Of a stretch of DNA of 64,000 nucleotides, positions 7,788-16,902 are shown in pieces. Source of the stretch: Pseudonocardia halophobica (GTDB lineage Bacteria > Actinomycetota > Actinomycetes > Mycobacteriales > Pseudonocardiaceae); the NCBI RefSeq assembly GCF_027922425.1, contig NZ_BSFQ01000001.1:248001-312000 (forward strand), given 5' to 3'. Made by a program: the position numbers and the translations under genes. Under the pieces are notes generated by a model. The model had not been told where the DNA came from and ran no database searches. It saw nothing but the letters and a program-made list of their open reading frames with translations. Numbering within the stretch: the first letter of the stretch is position 1; the number at the start of each line of letters is the position of its first letter.

Positions 7788-9209
7788 ATGGCGGTGACGG
7801 ATGACCGTCCCAATCGGCCGCGAGCCGTCCGCGAGGGCGAGGGCCGGCAGGGCGGGGACTCCGCGGGCGGGGCCGTCCCGAACCCGTTCGACCGTCAGCC
7901 CCCGCAGGACCTCACGGCCGAGCAGTCCGTGCTGGGCGGGATGCTGCTGAGCAAGGACGCGATCGCCGACGTGGTGGAGGTGCTGCGGCCGGACGACTTC
8001 TACCGGCCCGCGCACCAGACGGTCTACGACTGCATCCTCGATCTCTACGGCCGGGGCGAGCCGGCGGACGCGGTCACGGTGTCGGCGGAGCTGCAGCGCC
8101 GCGGCGAGCTGATCCGGCTCGGCGGCGCGCCGTATCTGCACACGCTGATCGCCACGGTGCCCACGGCGGCGAACGCGGCGTACTACGCCGAGATCGTCGC
8201 GGAGAAGGCCACGCTGCGGCGGCTGGTCGAGGCGGGCACGCGGATCGTGCAGCTGGGTTACCACGGGGCCGAGGGCGCGGAGGTCGAGGAGGTCGTCGAC
8301 CGGGCCCAGGCGGCGATCTACGAGGTCACCGAGCGGTCCACGAGCGAGGACTACGTCCCGCTCGAGGAGCTGCTGCAGCCCACGATGGACGAGATCGACG
8401 CGATCGCCTCACGCGGTGGTGTCTCGCTGGGTGTGCCCACGGGGTTCCAGGACCTGGATGCGTGCACCAACGGGCTGCACCCGGGGCAGATGGTCGTGGT
8501 GGCGGCCCGGCCGGGTCTGGGCAAGTCCACGCTCGGGCTGGACTTCGCGCGGTCGTGCTCGATCAAGCACCAGATGACCAGCGCGGTGTTCTCGCTGGAG
8601 ATGAGCAAGACCGAGATCGTGATGCGGCTGCTCTCGGCGGAGGCGCGGATCCGGCTGGCGGACATGCGGGCGGGCCGGATGAGCGACGACGACTGGACGC
8701 GGATGGCGCGGCGGATGTCGGAGATCTCCGAGGCGCCACTGTTCATCGACGACTCGCCGAACCTCACGTTGATGGAGATCCGGGCCAAGGCGCGGCGGCT
8801 CAAGCAGCGCAACGACCTGAAGCTGATCATCCTGGACTACCTGCAGCTGATGACCTCGGGCCGCAAGGTCGAGTCCCGCCAGCAGGAGGTCTCGGAGTTC
8901 TCCCGGCAGATCAAGCTCCTCGCGAAGGAGCTCGAGGTGCCGGTGGTGGCGATCAGCCAGCTGAACCGTGGCCCGGAGCAGCGCACGGACAAGCGGCCGA
9001 TGATCTCGGACCTGCGTGAGTCGGGCTCGATCGAGCAGGACGCGGACATGGTCATCCTGCTGCACCGGCCGGATGCGTTCGAGCGGGACGACCCGCGTGC
9101 CGGCGAGGCCGACCTGATCCTGGCCAAGCACCGTAACGGCCCCACCAACACCATCACGGTGGCCCACCAGCTGCACTACAGCCGCTTCGCCGACCTCGCG
9201 CACGGCTGA
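7788..9209 (+). CDS. dnaB: Replicative DNA helicase DnaB
   Basis: A 473-residue hexameric helicase that unwinds the fork. The N-terminal DnaG-interacting domain (about residues 33-140, starting PPQDLTAEQSVLGGMLLSKDAI) is followed by a RecA-like motor with Walker A ARPGLGKST near residues 240-248, Walker B LIILDYLQLM, and the arginine-finger region RESGSIEQDADMV. The Walker A region is continuous; the intein found in several mycobacterial dnaB genes is absent. ATG 7788 is preferred over GTG 7776 because AGGGGGTG at 7771-7778 is correctly spaced. A LexA box and DnaA-box-like sites lie upstream. The stop is 9 bp from a palindrome array. Confidence 0.96.
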   Translation: MAVTDDRPNRPRAVREGEGRQGGDSAGGAVPNPFDRQPPQDLTAEQSVLGGMLLSKDAIADVVEVLRPDDFYRPAHQTVYDCILDLYGRGEPADAVTVSAELQRRGELIRLGGAPYLHTLIATVPTAANAAYYAEIVAEKATLRRLVEAGTRIVQLGYHGAEGAEVEEVVDRAQAAIYEVTERSTSEDYVPLEELLQPTMDEIDAIASRGGVSLGVPTGFQDLDACTNGLHPGQMVVVAARPGLGKSTLGLDFARSCSIKHQMTSAVFSLEMSKTEIVMRLLSAEARIRLADMRAGRMSDDDWTRMARRMSEISEAPLFIDDSPNLTLMEIRAKARRLKQRNDLKLIILDYLQLMTSGRKVESRQQEVSEFSRQIKLLAKELEVPVVAISQLNRGPEQRTDKRPMISDLRESGSIEQDADMVILLHRPDAFERDDPRAGEADLILAKHRNGPTNTITVAHQLHYSRFADLAHG

Positions 9210-9218
9210 TCCCCGAGC

Positions 9219-9322
9219 CGCATTATGGAACCACAATGCGCGAAATCCCGGCTCAGAATCGCGTTATGGAACCATAATGCGTTCAACGTGGACCAGAAAC
9301 CGCATTATGGTTCCATGATGCG
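9219..9322. repeat. Palindrome array A: three 22-bp palindromes, 41-bp period
   Basis: Three copies at 9219-9240, 9260-9281 and 9301-9322. Each has a left arm like CGCATTATGG, two central bases (AA, AA, TT) and a right arm like CCATAATGCG; each copy has at most one arm mismatch. Starts are exactly 41 bp apart and the two 19-bp spacers are unrelated to each other. The array fills the gap between convergent dnaB (stop 9 bp before) and the cation-efflux gene (stop codon 2 bp after), so it could act as a two-way terminator or protein-binding array. Same design as array B at 18445-18548. Confidence 0.9.
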
Positions 9323-9324
9323 GG

Positions 9325-10260
9325 TCAGTGGCAGGTGTGCTCGTGGCCCACGTGGGCGTGCTGCTCCAGCTGCAGGGTGCTGTGGCTGAGGCCGAAGCGC
9401 TCCCGCAGGGCGGCACCGGCGCGGTCGAGCACGGTCGCCCCGCAGCCCGTCGCGTCCTCGGCCTCCTCCGTGACCACCAGGTGCGCGGACATGGACGGCG
9501 TGCGGTCGTTGATGGCCCACACGTGCAGGTCGTGCACGTCGGCGACGCCGGGCACGGCGAGCAGCGAGCTGCGGACCTCGGCGACGTCGATCCCCGCCGG
9601 CGCGCCCTCCAGCAGCACGTGCCAGACCTCGCGCAGCAGGCCGATCGCCCGGGGCAGGATCAGCGCGGCGATGAGCAGCGAGGCGAGCGTGTCGGCGTAG
9701 GGCCAGCCGGTGGTGACGAGCACGATCGCCGCGACCATCACCCCGACCGAGCCGAGCGCGTCCCCCAGGACGTGGAGCATCGCCCCGCGCAGGTTCATGT
9801 TGCCGCGGTCCCCGCCGGCGAGGATCGCCAGCGACACGAGGTTGCCCGCGAGCCCCGCCGCACCGATGACGAGCAGCGGCAGCCCCGGGATCTCCGCGGG
9901 CTCGAACAGCCGGGCCACGCCCTCCACGGCCACCCACACCACGACGGCGACCAGCGCCACGGCGTTGAGCCCGGCCACGAGCACCTCGACCCGGCCCAGG
10001 CCGAAGGTCCGGTGGTGGCAGGCGGGCCTGGCCGCGAGCACCGACGCGACGACGGCGGCGGCGAGCGCTCCGGCGTCCGTGAGCAGGTGGCCCAGGTCCG
10101 CGAGCAGCGCGAGCGAGCCGGTGAGCAGGGCGCCGACGCCGCCGAGGACGGCGCAGGCCAGGGTCACGAGCAGGGCGGCGACCAGCCGACGGCGGTCGCT
10201 CCCCGCGCCGTGGCCGTGCCCGTGTCCGTGACCCGTTCCCATGGCCCGCACGCTACCCAT
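9325..10260 (-). CDS. Cation diffusion facilitator (zinc/divalent metal efflux, CzcD/ZitB type)
   Basis: About 311 residues with six hydrophobic segments, a His-rich N-terminus (HGHGHGHG) and His-rich C-terminal end (HAHVGHEHTCH). The transport-site pairs HxxxD are visible at H58/D62 (GHLLTD) and H163/D167 (HVLGD), diagnostic of CDF metal/proton antiporters exporting zinc, cobalt or cadmium. The cytoplasmic domain follows (DVHDLHVWAIN). ATG 10242 is an alternative start that removes six residues; neither has a clear ribosome-binding site. A palindrome overlaps the 10260 start. Which metal is exported cannot be told from the sequence. Confidence 0.88.
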   Translation of the reverse strand: MGSVRAMGTGHGHGHGHGAGSDRRRLVAALLVTLACAVLGGVGALLTGSLALLADLGHLLTDAGALAAAVVASVLAARPACHHRTFGLGRVEVLVAGLNAVALVAVVVWVAVEGVARLFEPAEIPGLPLLVIGAAGLAGNLVSLAILAGGDRGNMNLRGAMLHVLGDALGSVGVMVAAIVLVTTGWPYADTLASLLIAALILPRAIGLLREVWHVLLEGAPAGIDVAEVRSSLLAVPGVADVHDLHVWAINDRTPSMSAHLVVTEEAEDATGCGATVLDRAGAALRERFGLSHSTLQLEQHAHVGHEHTCH

Positions 10261-10275
10261 GCGTGATCGCGCATG
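10258..10275. promoter_or_regulatory. Imperfect palindrome at the cation-efflux start
   Basis: CATGCG and CGCATG flank a GATC core with one mismatched pair, giving an 18-bp near-palindrome over the first codon of the efflux gene and just outside. It could bind a metal-responsive repressor; no regulator gene is adjacent, so this is a weak inference. Confidence 0.3.
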
Positions 10276-10451
10276 TAAAGGGGAAGGGTCCCCTCACCCC
10301 GCGCGGTGGCGATCACATCCCTGGTCCCGTCACAACCCTGTCCAAGGTCACGATTCGGTCACCTACACTGGTGGGTGGTGCACCCGGATCAACGGCGAGC
10401 GGGACGCCGTTCCCCAACCAGGCCTTCGCGAACCCGGGGGTAGCCCGAACG

Positions 10452-10784
10452 ATGCTCAGCGACCGCGAGCGAAGCCAGTTCGCCCTGATCGAGCAGGGCC
10501 TCATGTCCGGCGATCCGCTGTTCGTGGCGCGGTGCAGCGCGCTCGGGCGGAAGGTGCGCCGGCACCGGCCACCGCAGAGCCGCACCGCCCGCCCCGCGGA
10601 CCGCCGCTCGGTGCACGCCGCGGGCCTCGTGCCCACGATCCTGCTCGGCGGCGGCCTGCTGCTGCTGGTGCTCGGCGGGGCGGCGGCCGCGGTCCCCATC
10701 GTCGTGGCCGGGATCCTCATGGCCATGGCCGCGCTCGGGCTGGCCCTGACCGCGCCCCAGCGGGCGCGGCCCGACACCCCTTAG
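10452..10784 (+). CDS. DUF3040 small membrane protein
   Basis: A 110-residue protein starting MLSDRERSQFALIEQGLMSGDP, the typical DUF3040 N-terminus (a short helix ending in a Pro), then an Arg-rich stretch and two hydrophobic segments (about residues 55-95). DUF3040 proteins are widespread in actinobacteria; their function is not known. The frame is open upstream to 10263 but the conserved N-terminus places the start at ATG 10452. It faces the hydrolase gene tail to tail with a 14-bp gap. Confidence 0.75.
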   Translation: MLSDRERSQFALIEQGLMSGDPLFVARCSALGRKVRRHRPPQSRTARPADRRSVHAAGLVPTILLGGGLLLLVLGGAAAAVPIVVAGILMAMAALGLALTAPQRARPDTP

Positions 10785-10798
10785 GTCACCGCCACCCC

Positions 10799-11560
10799 TC
10801 AGGTCAGGTGCCCGAGGAGGAGGTGGTTGGCCTCCTCCGTGCTCTGCATCGTCGCGAGGTGCCCGCCGTGGATCACCTCCAGGTGCGCCCCCGGGATGCC
10901 CGCGGCGATGGTGCGGGCGTGCGGCTCGACGGGCGTCGGCTTGTCCTCGTCCCCCGCGATCACGAGCGTCGGCGCGGTCACGGCGCCCAGCCGGTCGCGG
11001 TGGTCCCACACCTCGATGGCCTCGCAGCAGGCGATGTAGCCGTCGTCGGGGGTGTCGGAGACCCACCCGACGGCCCGCTCGACGACGTCGGGGTGCTTCT
11101 CCGCCCACTCCGGCGTGAACCACCTCTCGACGACGCCCGGCGCGATGCCCGCCGTGCCCCCGGCTCGCACGGCCTCGATGCGCTGCCGCCAGACCGAGGG
11201 GTCCGGGAAGTTCGAGGAGGTGCAGCACAGCACCAGCCGAGCGATGCGGTCCGGGTGCTCGGAGCCCAGGTACATCCCGACCATGCCGCCGAGCGAGAGC
11301 CCGCACCAGTGCACGCGGTCCGCGCCGAGCGAGTCGAGCGTGGCGAGGACGGCCTCGCCCAGGGTCCGCATCGTGTAGGGGCCGGGCGGGTTGGGCGAGG
11401 CGCCGTGTCCGAGGTGGTCCATGCGGATGACCCGGAAGTGCTCGGCGAGGGCCGGGAGGTTCGGCTCCCACATCTCGAGCGTGCTGCCGAGCGAACCGAG
11501 CATCACGAGCACGGGCCCGTCCTCGGGCCCGTCCGTCCGGGTGTGGAGCAGGTCGGTCAT
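10799..11560 (-). CDS. Alpha/beta hydrolase, 3-oxoadipate enol-lactonase-like
   Basis: A 253-residue alpha/beta hydrolase with the nucleophile elbow GLSLGG, an HLGHGAS loop before it, aspartate in IAGDEDKPTPV and catalytic His in IHGGHLATM, the full triad. Similarity to PcaD (beta-ketoadipate enol-lactonase) is suggested by MRTLGEAVLATLDSLG and the CTSSNFPD region. It is third in an apparent operon after two CoA-transferase subunits (13-bp gap), which fits degradation of an aromatic or dicarboxylic acid. The exact substrate is not shown. Confidence 0.8.
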   Translation of the reverse strand: MTDLLHTRTDGPEDGPVLVMLGSLGSTLEMWEPNLPALAEHFRVIRMDHLGHGASPNPPGPYTMRTLGEAVLATLDSLGADRVHWCGLSLGGMVGMYLGSEHPDRIARLVLCCTSSNFPDPSVWRQRIEAVRAGGTAGIAPGVVERWFTPEWAEKHPDVVERAVGWVSDTPDDGYIACCEAIEVWDHRDRLGAVTAPTLVIAGDEDKPTPVEPHARTIAAGIPGAHLEVIHGGHLATMQSTEEANHLLLGHLT

Positions 11561-11573
11561 GGGCCCGATCCTG

Positions 11574-12245
11574 TCATCCGGCCCGCAGCGCGGCGACCTC
11601 CTCGGCGGTGGCCGGTTCCGTGACCCCCACCTCGTCGGCGACCTCGAGCGGCCAGCCGGTCTCGGCGCGCACCCGGTCGACGGAGACGCCCGGGTGGACG
11701 TCGGTGAGCACGAGCTCGGCCGTGGCCGGGTCGGGCCGCAGGATCCCCAGGTCGGTGACGACGGCGACCGTGCCCACCCCGCGCAGGCCCAGCTGCGCGC
11801 GGTCCAGCGGTCCGGCCAGGGCACCGGGCGCCGTCACGAAGTCCACGCGCACCACGAACGCCGACAGTCGGTGCGGCAGCAGCACGACGACCCGCCCCGC
11901 GCCGGCCGCGATCTCCGCGGCCGCGCCGACACCGGCGAGCCGTGTCGTCGGCTCGTCGTACTCGCCGAGGACGGTGGTGTTGACGTTGCCGAAGGCGTCG
12001 ACCTGGTCGGCGACGAGCACGCCGACGTCGACCCGCCCGCCCTGCAGCCAGTAGGTCGTGTCGGCGACCCCCGCGGTCGCGGCGGGCACACCGTCGACGG
12101 TGCCGTCGTCGCCGAGCACGGTCAGCCCGGGCGCGTGCACGGCACGGGCGAGCCTGGCGGCGCGCCGGGCCGCGCCGCAGCCGGCCACACACACCTCGCC
12201 GTCGGCGAGCAGCCGGGCGGCGGTGACGAGCATTTGGTCGCTCAC
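11574..12245 (-). CDS. CoA-transferase family subunit B (GctB/IpdB-like)
   Basis: A 223-residue beta subunit of a class I-type CoA-transferase or related hydrolase (VDVGVLVADQVDAFGNVNTT, then AEIAAGAGRVVVLLPH). The S-E-N-G motif with the catalytic Glu found in PcaJ and ScoB is not visible, which resembles IpdB, the subunit of the steroid ring-opening enzyme IpdAB, more than a true transferase. The GTG start overlaps the alpha-subunit stop as GTGA, so the subunits are translationally coupled. It is followed 13 bp later by the hydrolase. Confidence 0.78.
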   Translation of the reverse strand: MSDQMLVTAARLLADGEVCVAGCGAARRAARLARAVHAPGLTVLGDDGTVDGVPAATAGVADTTYWLQGGRVDVGVLVADQVDAFGNVNTTVLGEYDEPTTRLAGVGAAAEIAAGAGRVVVLLPHRLSAFVVRVDFVTAPGALAGPLDRAQLGLRGVGTVAVVTDLGILRPDPATAELVLTDVHPGVSVDRVRAETGWPLEVADEVGVTEPATAEEVAALRAG

Positions 12246-13027
12246 GCGCGGATCCCCTCCAGCCAGCTCGTGAAGCGGGCCCGGTCGCCGGAGACGCCCG
12301 CCCAGGAGCGCCCCACGGTGTCGTCGCACGGGTCGGCGCGCGGATCACCGTCCGGCGCGGCGGCGGGCACCACCGCGATGCGGGTGACCGTGAACGCGGG
12401 GAGGACGACCGCGCCGTGCTCGGGCTCGAGCTCGTCGACGACCTCCTCGACCGTGACGAGGGCGCGGCGGGCGGCCAGCACGGCCTCCTTGCGCAGCCCG
12501 GGCACCCCGCGGAGCTGAACGTTCCCGGCCCGGTCGGCGCGCTGCGCGTGCACCACGGCGAGATCGGGGCGCAGCGCCGGCAGCGCGGTGAGCTCGGCGC
12601 CGGTGAACGGGCAGCGGACCGTCGCAAGGTGCGTGACGGCCGCGAGATCGGTGCCGGTGTAGCCGTCCCGGACCGTCCCGAAGGGCAGGCCGGAGGCGCC
12701 CGCGACGTACCGCGCGGCCATCCCCGCCTGGGTGTGCTCCTCGATCTCGAGCGGCGCGGGCCAGCCGGTGACCAGTGCGTCCCGGATCCGGTGCAGGCCC
12801 GGGTCGAGCCGGGAGAACACGAGTTTCCGCACGCATCCCGCGCCGACGAGCTGGTCGCCGGCCGGGCCGGGTGCGGTGCCGACGAGGGTGAGGTCGCGCG
12901 GCCTTCGTCGCAGGATCGCGTGGGCGGCGGCCGCGGGGACCGACGCGCCGAGCCCTTCGAGGGCGATCTCCGCGCCGTCGTGCACCAGTGCGTCGACGGC
13001 GTCGGCCAGCGGCGAGATCGTGGCCAC
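12242..13027 (-). CDS. CoA-transferase family subunit A (GctA/IpdA-like)
   Basis: A 261-residue alpha subunit partner of the downstream gene, with the subunit-A core AIALEGLGASVPAAAAHAIL, a FSRLDPGLHRIRDAL region and PDLAVVHAQRADRAGNVQL. Together the subunits should handle a CoA-activated keto acid or ring-opening step. First gene of the operon. A 118-bp divergent spacer separates it from the aldo/keto reductase. Substrate unknown; 3-oxoadipate or a steroid/hopanoid-like ring are the options suggested by family and neighbour. Confidence 0.78.
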   Translation of the reverse strand: MATISPLADAVDALVHDGAEIALEGLGASVPAAAAHAILRRRPRDLTLVGTAPGPAGDQLVGAGCVRKLVFSRLDPGLHRIRDALVTGWPAPLEIEEHTQAGMAARYVAGASGLPFGTVRDGYTGTDLAAVTHLATVRCPFTGAELTALPALRPDLAVVHAQRADRAGNVQLRGVPGLRKEAVLAARRALVTVEEVVDELEPEHGAVVLPAFTVTRIAVVPAAAPDGDPRADPCDDTVGRSWAGVSGDRARFTSWLEGIRA

Positions 13028-13145
13028 GGCGCGAAGTTAACGGGCGGCGGCAGGGGCGGCAACCGGACGCAGTGACCGCCGTGACCCCTGCGGTGCTGGT
13101 CACGATCGGGGGCGACGCGGACACCGACGGTGCCACCCTCGTGCC

Positions 13146-14045
13146 ATGACCAGCGTCATCTCGCAGAACGAGGCCGCCGAGGGCGCCGGCCCCGCGGCTG
13201 CCGCCGGCACGTTCCGGATCGGCGAGGGGCCCGTGGTCCGCCGCCTGGGGTTCGGGGCGATGCGGATCACCGGGCCCGGGGTGTGGGGCCCGCCCGCCGA
13301 TCCCAAGGCCGCGATCGACGTGCTGCGCCGCGCCGTCGACCTCGGCGTGAACCTCGTCGACACCGCCGACTCCTACGGCCCGGAGACCTCCGAGGAGCTG
13401 ATCCGCGAGGCCCTGCACCCGTACGACGGGCTGACCATCGCCACCAAGGCGGGCCAGCTGCGGCCGGGGCCGGGGCAGTGGACGCCGTGCGGGCGGCCCG
13501 AGTACCTGCGCCAGCAGTGCGAGCTGAGCCTCCGCCGGCTCGACGTCGAGCGCATCGACCTCTTCCAGCTGCACCGCGTGGACCCGACGGTCCCGGCCGC
13601 GGACCAGTTCGGCGTGCTCGCCGAGCTCAAGGCCGAGGGCAAGATCGCCGAGGTCGGGCTGTCCGAGGTCTCCGTCGAGACGATCGAGCAGGCCCGCGGG
13701 ATCGTCGAGGTCGCGACGGTGCAGAACCGCTACAACCTCGTCGACCGCGCGAGTGACGACGTCCTGCGCCACTGCACCGAGAACGGCATCGGCTTCATGC
13801 CGTGGCACCCGGTCGCGGCCGGCGCCCTCGCCGAGCCCGGAGGCGCCGTCGCCGAGATCGCCTGGGCCCACGGCGTGACCGCGCCGCAGGTCGCGCTCGC
13901 GTGGCTGCTGCAGCGCTCGTCGGTCATGCTCCCGATCCCGGGCACGGCGGACCTCGCCCACCTCGAGGACAACTGCCGCGCCGCGGAGCTCGAGCTCGAT
14001 CTCGCCGAGATCGACCGCCTCGACGCGGGCCTCACCGAGCTCTGA
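13146..14045 (+). CDS. Aldo/keto reductase
   Basis: A 299-residue NADPH-dependent AKR with TIM-barrel motifs: active-site Asp in [10 protein letters not shown] with Tyr of SYGPETSEE, Lys in TIATKAGQ, and His in LFQLHRVDP. The C-terminal [15 protein letters not shown] is the usual cofactor-binding end. It reduces aldehydes or ketones; the substrate cannot be read from sequence. Convergent with the next gene, with stops one base apart. Confidence 0.9.
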   Translation: MTSVISQNEAAEGAGPAAAAGTFRIGEGPVVRRLGFGAMRITGPGVWGPPADPKAAIDVLRRAVDLGVNLVDTADSYGPETSEELIREALHPYDGLTIATKAGQLRPGPGQWTPCGRPEYLRQQCELSLRRLDVERIDLFQLHRVDPTVPAADQFGVLAELKAEGKIAEVGLSEVSVETIEQARGIVEVATVQNRYNLVDRASDDVLRHCTENGIGFMPWHPVAAGALAEPGGAVAEIAWAHGVTAPQVALAWLLQRSSVMLPIPGTADLAHLEDNCRAAELELDLAEIDRLDAGLTEL

Positions 14046-14046
14046 C

Positions 14047-15540
14047 CTACGACGCCCGCCGCTCGGCCCCGGTGGCCGCCGGGGCCGAGCGCTCGGCGGT
14101 GCGGGTGATGTTGCGGACCATGCCGCCGAAGACGATGCCGTGGAAGGGCGCGACCGACCACCAGTAGAGGTGGCCGGCGAGCCCGTGCGGCACGAAGACG
14201 GCGCGCTGGGTGTAGCGGGAGCCGCCGGGGTCGGGGCCGACGCCCATCTCCAGCCAGGCCAGGCCGGGCACCTTCATCTCGGCCCGCAGCCGGAGCAGCG
14301 TGCCCTCCTCGAGCTCCTCGACCCGCCACCAGTCCAGGGCGTCGCCGGTGTGGAGCCGGTCGGGGTCGCGCCGTCCGCGGCTCAACCCCACCCCGCCGAC
14401 GAGCCGGTCCATCCACCCGCGCACCGACCAGGCGAGCGGGAACGAGTACCAGCCGCGCTCGCCGCCGATCCCGGTGACGACCCGCCACAGCTCCTCGGGC
14501 GGCGCGGAGCAGGGCTGCTCGCGGTCGTCGGTGTACACGCTGCCGCCGGACCAGTCCGGGTCGCTCGGCAGCGGGTCCGACGGCGCGCCCTCGACGGCGG
14601 CGCCCGACCAGTGGGTCTCGACCTCGCCGGACCGGATCCTCGTCAGGGCCAGCTCGACGGCCCGGTCGTAGCCGATGCGGCCCTCGGGCGGGTCCGGTAC
14701 GTACTTCAGGATGTCCTGCTCGCGGCACACCACCTCGTGCACCAGCGACTCGATCAGCGGCGCCGCGATGCCCTTCGGCACCGGCGTGACGATGTTGACC
14801 CAGTGCGCCGAGAGCCGCGGCGTGAGCACCGGCACGCCGACGACCCGTCGCCGAGGCAGCCCGGCGACCGTCGCGTACCGCTGCATCATGTCCAGGTAGG
14901 TGAGCACCTCCGGGCCGCCGATGTCGAAGGTCCGGTTGACGTCCGGCGGCAGGTGGGCGGCACCGATCAGGTAGCGCAGGACGTCGCGCACCGCGATGGG
15001 CTGGATGCGGTTGTGCACCCACCGCGGCGTGAGCATCACGGGCAGCCGCTCGGTGAGGTAGCGCAGCATCTCGAAGCTCGCCGACCCCGACCCGAGGATC
15101 ACCGCGGCCTGCAGCGCCGCCGTCGGCACCCCGCTGCGCAGCAGGATCTCGCCGACCTCGGCGCGCGAGGTGAGGTGCTCGGACAGCGGCCCGTCCGGGT
15201 GCAGGCCGCCCAGGTAGACGATCCGGCGCACGCCCGCGGCGCGCGCGGCCTCGGAGAGGATGAGCGCCGCCCGCCGGTCGATCGAGGAGAAGTCCCGGTC
15301 GGCCAGAGAGTGCACGAGGAAGTAGACGACGTCGACGCCCTCGCACGCCCGCCGCACGCTCTCGGCGTCGAGCAGGTCGCCCTGCACGATCTCCGCGTGC
15401 CGGGCCCACGGCACGTCGCGCAGCTTGCCGGGATCGCGGACCAGGCAGCGCACCGCGGAGCCGGCGCCGCCCTCCTCGATCAGCCGGGGGGCCAGCCGTC
15501 CGCCGATGTACCCGGTCGCACCGGTGATCAGGTATCGCAC
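14047..15540 (-). CDS. SDR-type NAD(P)-binding protein with C-terminal DUF2867
   Basis: A 497-residue two-domain protein. Residues 1-300 form an atypical Rossmann-fold SDR starting VRYLITGATGYIGGRL (TGxxGxxG nucleotide motif); residues about 330-490 are DUF2867, a START-like fold (GTLLRLRAEMKVPGLAWLEM and YWWSVAPFHGIVFGGM). The pairing is common in actinobacteria and usually annotated as an epimerase; its reaction is unknown. GTG 15540 is chosen at the true N-terminus of the Rossmann fold; the open frame upstream adds only a Gly/Arg leader. Confidence 0.82.
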   Translation of the reverse strand: MRYLITGATGYIGGRLAPRLIEEGGAGSAVRCLVRDPGKLRDVPWARHAEIVQGDLLDAESVRRACEGVDVVYFLVHSLADRDFSSIDRRAALILSEAARAAGVRRIVYLGGLHPDGPLSEHLTSRAEVGEILLRSGVPTAALQAAVILGSGSASFEMLRYLTERLPVMLTPRWVHNRIQPIAVRDVLRYLIGAAHLPPDVNRTFDIGGPEVLTYLDMMQRYATVAGLPRRRVVGVPVLTPRLSAHWVNIVTPVPKGIAAPLIESLVHEVVCREQDILKYVPDPPEGRIGYDRAVELALTRIRSGEVETHWSGAAVEGAPSDPLPSDPDWSGGSVYTDDREQPCSAPPEELWRVVTGIGGERGWYSFPLAWSVRGWMDRLVGGVGLSRGRRDPDRLHTGDALDWWRVEELEEGTLLRLRAEMKVPGLAWLEMGVGPDPGGSRYTQRAVFVPHGLAGHLYWWSVAPFHGIVFGGMVRNITRTAERSAPAATGAERRAS

Positions 15541-15597
15541 CCGCCCGATCCTCCCGCTGCCGGGCCGGATCGGCACGTCAGGCCGCGCGCCGTGGCC

Positions 15598-16902
15598 TCA
15601 GCCGGAGCGGCGCAGCCGGCTCTGCACCCGGCTCCACCACGACGGCACCCGGATGCGGTGCGCGGTCTCGGCGTTGGCCTCATGCGGGTCGACGGCGTTG
15701 ATCGTGCGGGCCGGGGGCTCGTCGTCGCGCACGAAGGAGCGGATCGCGGCGCTGAGCACGGCGAGCAGCGGCACCGCGAGCAGGGCGCCCGGGATCCCCG
15801 CGATGACCACGCCGCCGGCCACGGCCAGCACCACCGCGAGCGGGTGCAGCCGGACGGCCCGCCCCAGCAACAGCGGCTGGAGCACGTGCCCCTCCAGCTG
15901 CTGCACGGCGATGACGACGGCCAGGATGATCACGGCGGGGATCGGTCCGTTGGCCACCAGGGCGATGAGCACCGCGACCGCGCCGCTCACCACCGCGCCG
16001 ACGGTCGGCACGAACGCGCCGAGGAAGACCAGCGCCGCCAGCGGGACGACCAGTGGCACTCCGACGGCCCAGAGCCCGATGCCGATGCCGATCGCGTCGA
16101 CGAAGGCCACGAGCACCGTGGCGCGGGTGTAGCCGACGAGCGTCGCGAAGGCCCGCCGTCCGGCGATGTCGACCTTCTCCCGCCGGGCGCGCGGCGCGGC
16201 CTTGAGCAGGAACGCCCAGATCCGCCGGCCGTCGTACAGGAAGAAGATCAGCGTGAAGATGGTGAGCGCGAGCCCGGCGCCGACCTCGGTGATCGTCGCG
16301 GCGGTCGTGAGGGCGCCGGACGTGAGGTTGGCCTGGTTGTCCGTGATCGCCTGCCCGATCTGCGCCGGGATGTTCCGCAGCTGCTCGGAGCTGAGGTTGA
16401 ACGGCGGCCGCGCCAGGAACTGCTGGATCGACGTGAGGCTCGCGGTGAGCTGCTGCTGCAGCTGCGCGAAGCCGCCGATGAACGTGTTGACCACGAAGGA
16501 CAGCAGCCCGCCGATGATGCAGAAGCCCGCGACGATCGTGATCGCCACGGCCGGCCCGCGCGGGACCCGGCGGGCGACGAGCCAGTGCACGACCGGGGCC
16601 ATGAGCGCGGAGATCAGGGTCGCGATGGCCACCGGGATCACCACGACCCGGAGCTGGATCACGAGGAAGACGAGCAGGCCGGCCGCGGCGGCGATGATCA
16701 GGCCCCGCGCCGCGACCTCGGAGGTCACCCGCAACGGCGTGGGCACGTAGGAGGCCGCGTTCCGTCGGCTGCGCTGCTCGGGGACGACCGGGGACGGCGG
16801 GGGGACGGGGGTGCCCGCGGGTTCCGGGGTGCGGGGCGCCGCCTCGGGGTCGGTCCGGTTGTCGATCCCGGGGCCGGTGGCGGCCGCCCGATCGTCGGTC
16901 AT
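15598..16902 (-). CDS. AI-2E family transporter (PerM-like)
   Basis: A 434-residue membrane protein with about eight hydrophobic segments, beginning with a Pro-rich cytoplasmic leader. Family marks are the amphipathic extracytoplasmic stretch between helices 3 and 4 (NTFIGGFAQLQQQL to LARPP), the FFLYDGRRIW turn, and the C-terminal pair GAFVPTVGAVVSG and QQLEGHVLQPLLLG. Members export autoinducer-2 or act as sodium/proton antiporters; this one's cargo is unknown. ATG 16902 is preferred over 16950 because of an upstream AAGGG. Confidence 0.88.
   Translation of the reverse strand: MTDDRAAATGPGIDNRTDPEAAPRTPEPAGTPVPPPSPVVPEQRSRRNAASYVPTPLRVTSEVAARGLIIAAAAGLLVFLVIQLRVVVIPVAIATLISALMAPVVHWLVARRVPRGPAVAITIVAGFCIIGGLLSFVVNTFIGGFAQLQQQLTASLTSIQQFLARPPFNLSSEQLRNIPAQIGQAITDNQANLTSGALTTAATITEVGAGLALTIFTLIFFLYDGRRIWAFLLKAAPRARREKVDIAGRRAFATLVGYTRATVLVAFVDAIGIGIGLWAVGVPLVVPLAALVFLGAFVPTVGAVVSGAVAVLIALVANGPIPAVIILAVVIAVQQLEGHVLQPLLLGRAVRLHPLAVVLAVAGGVVIAGIPGALLAVPLLAVLSAAIRSFVRDDEPPARTINAVDPHEANAETAHRIRVPSWWSRVQSRLRRSG

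Noticed and set aside
7788..9209. Intein in dnaB
   Set aside because: Walker A and surrounding motifs are continuous; protein length is normal.
9219..9322. Palindrome array as a CRISPR
   Set aside because: Repeats are only 22 bp, spacers 19 bp, three units, strong full palindrome, no cas genes nearby, and a second equal array elsewhere; regular period alone is not enough.
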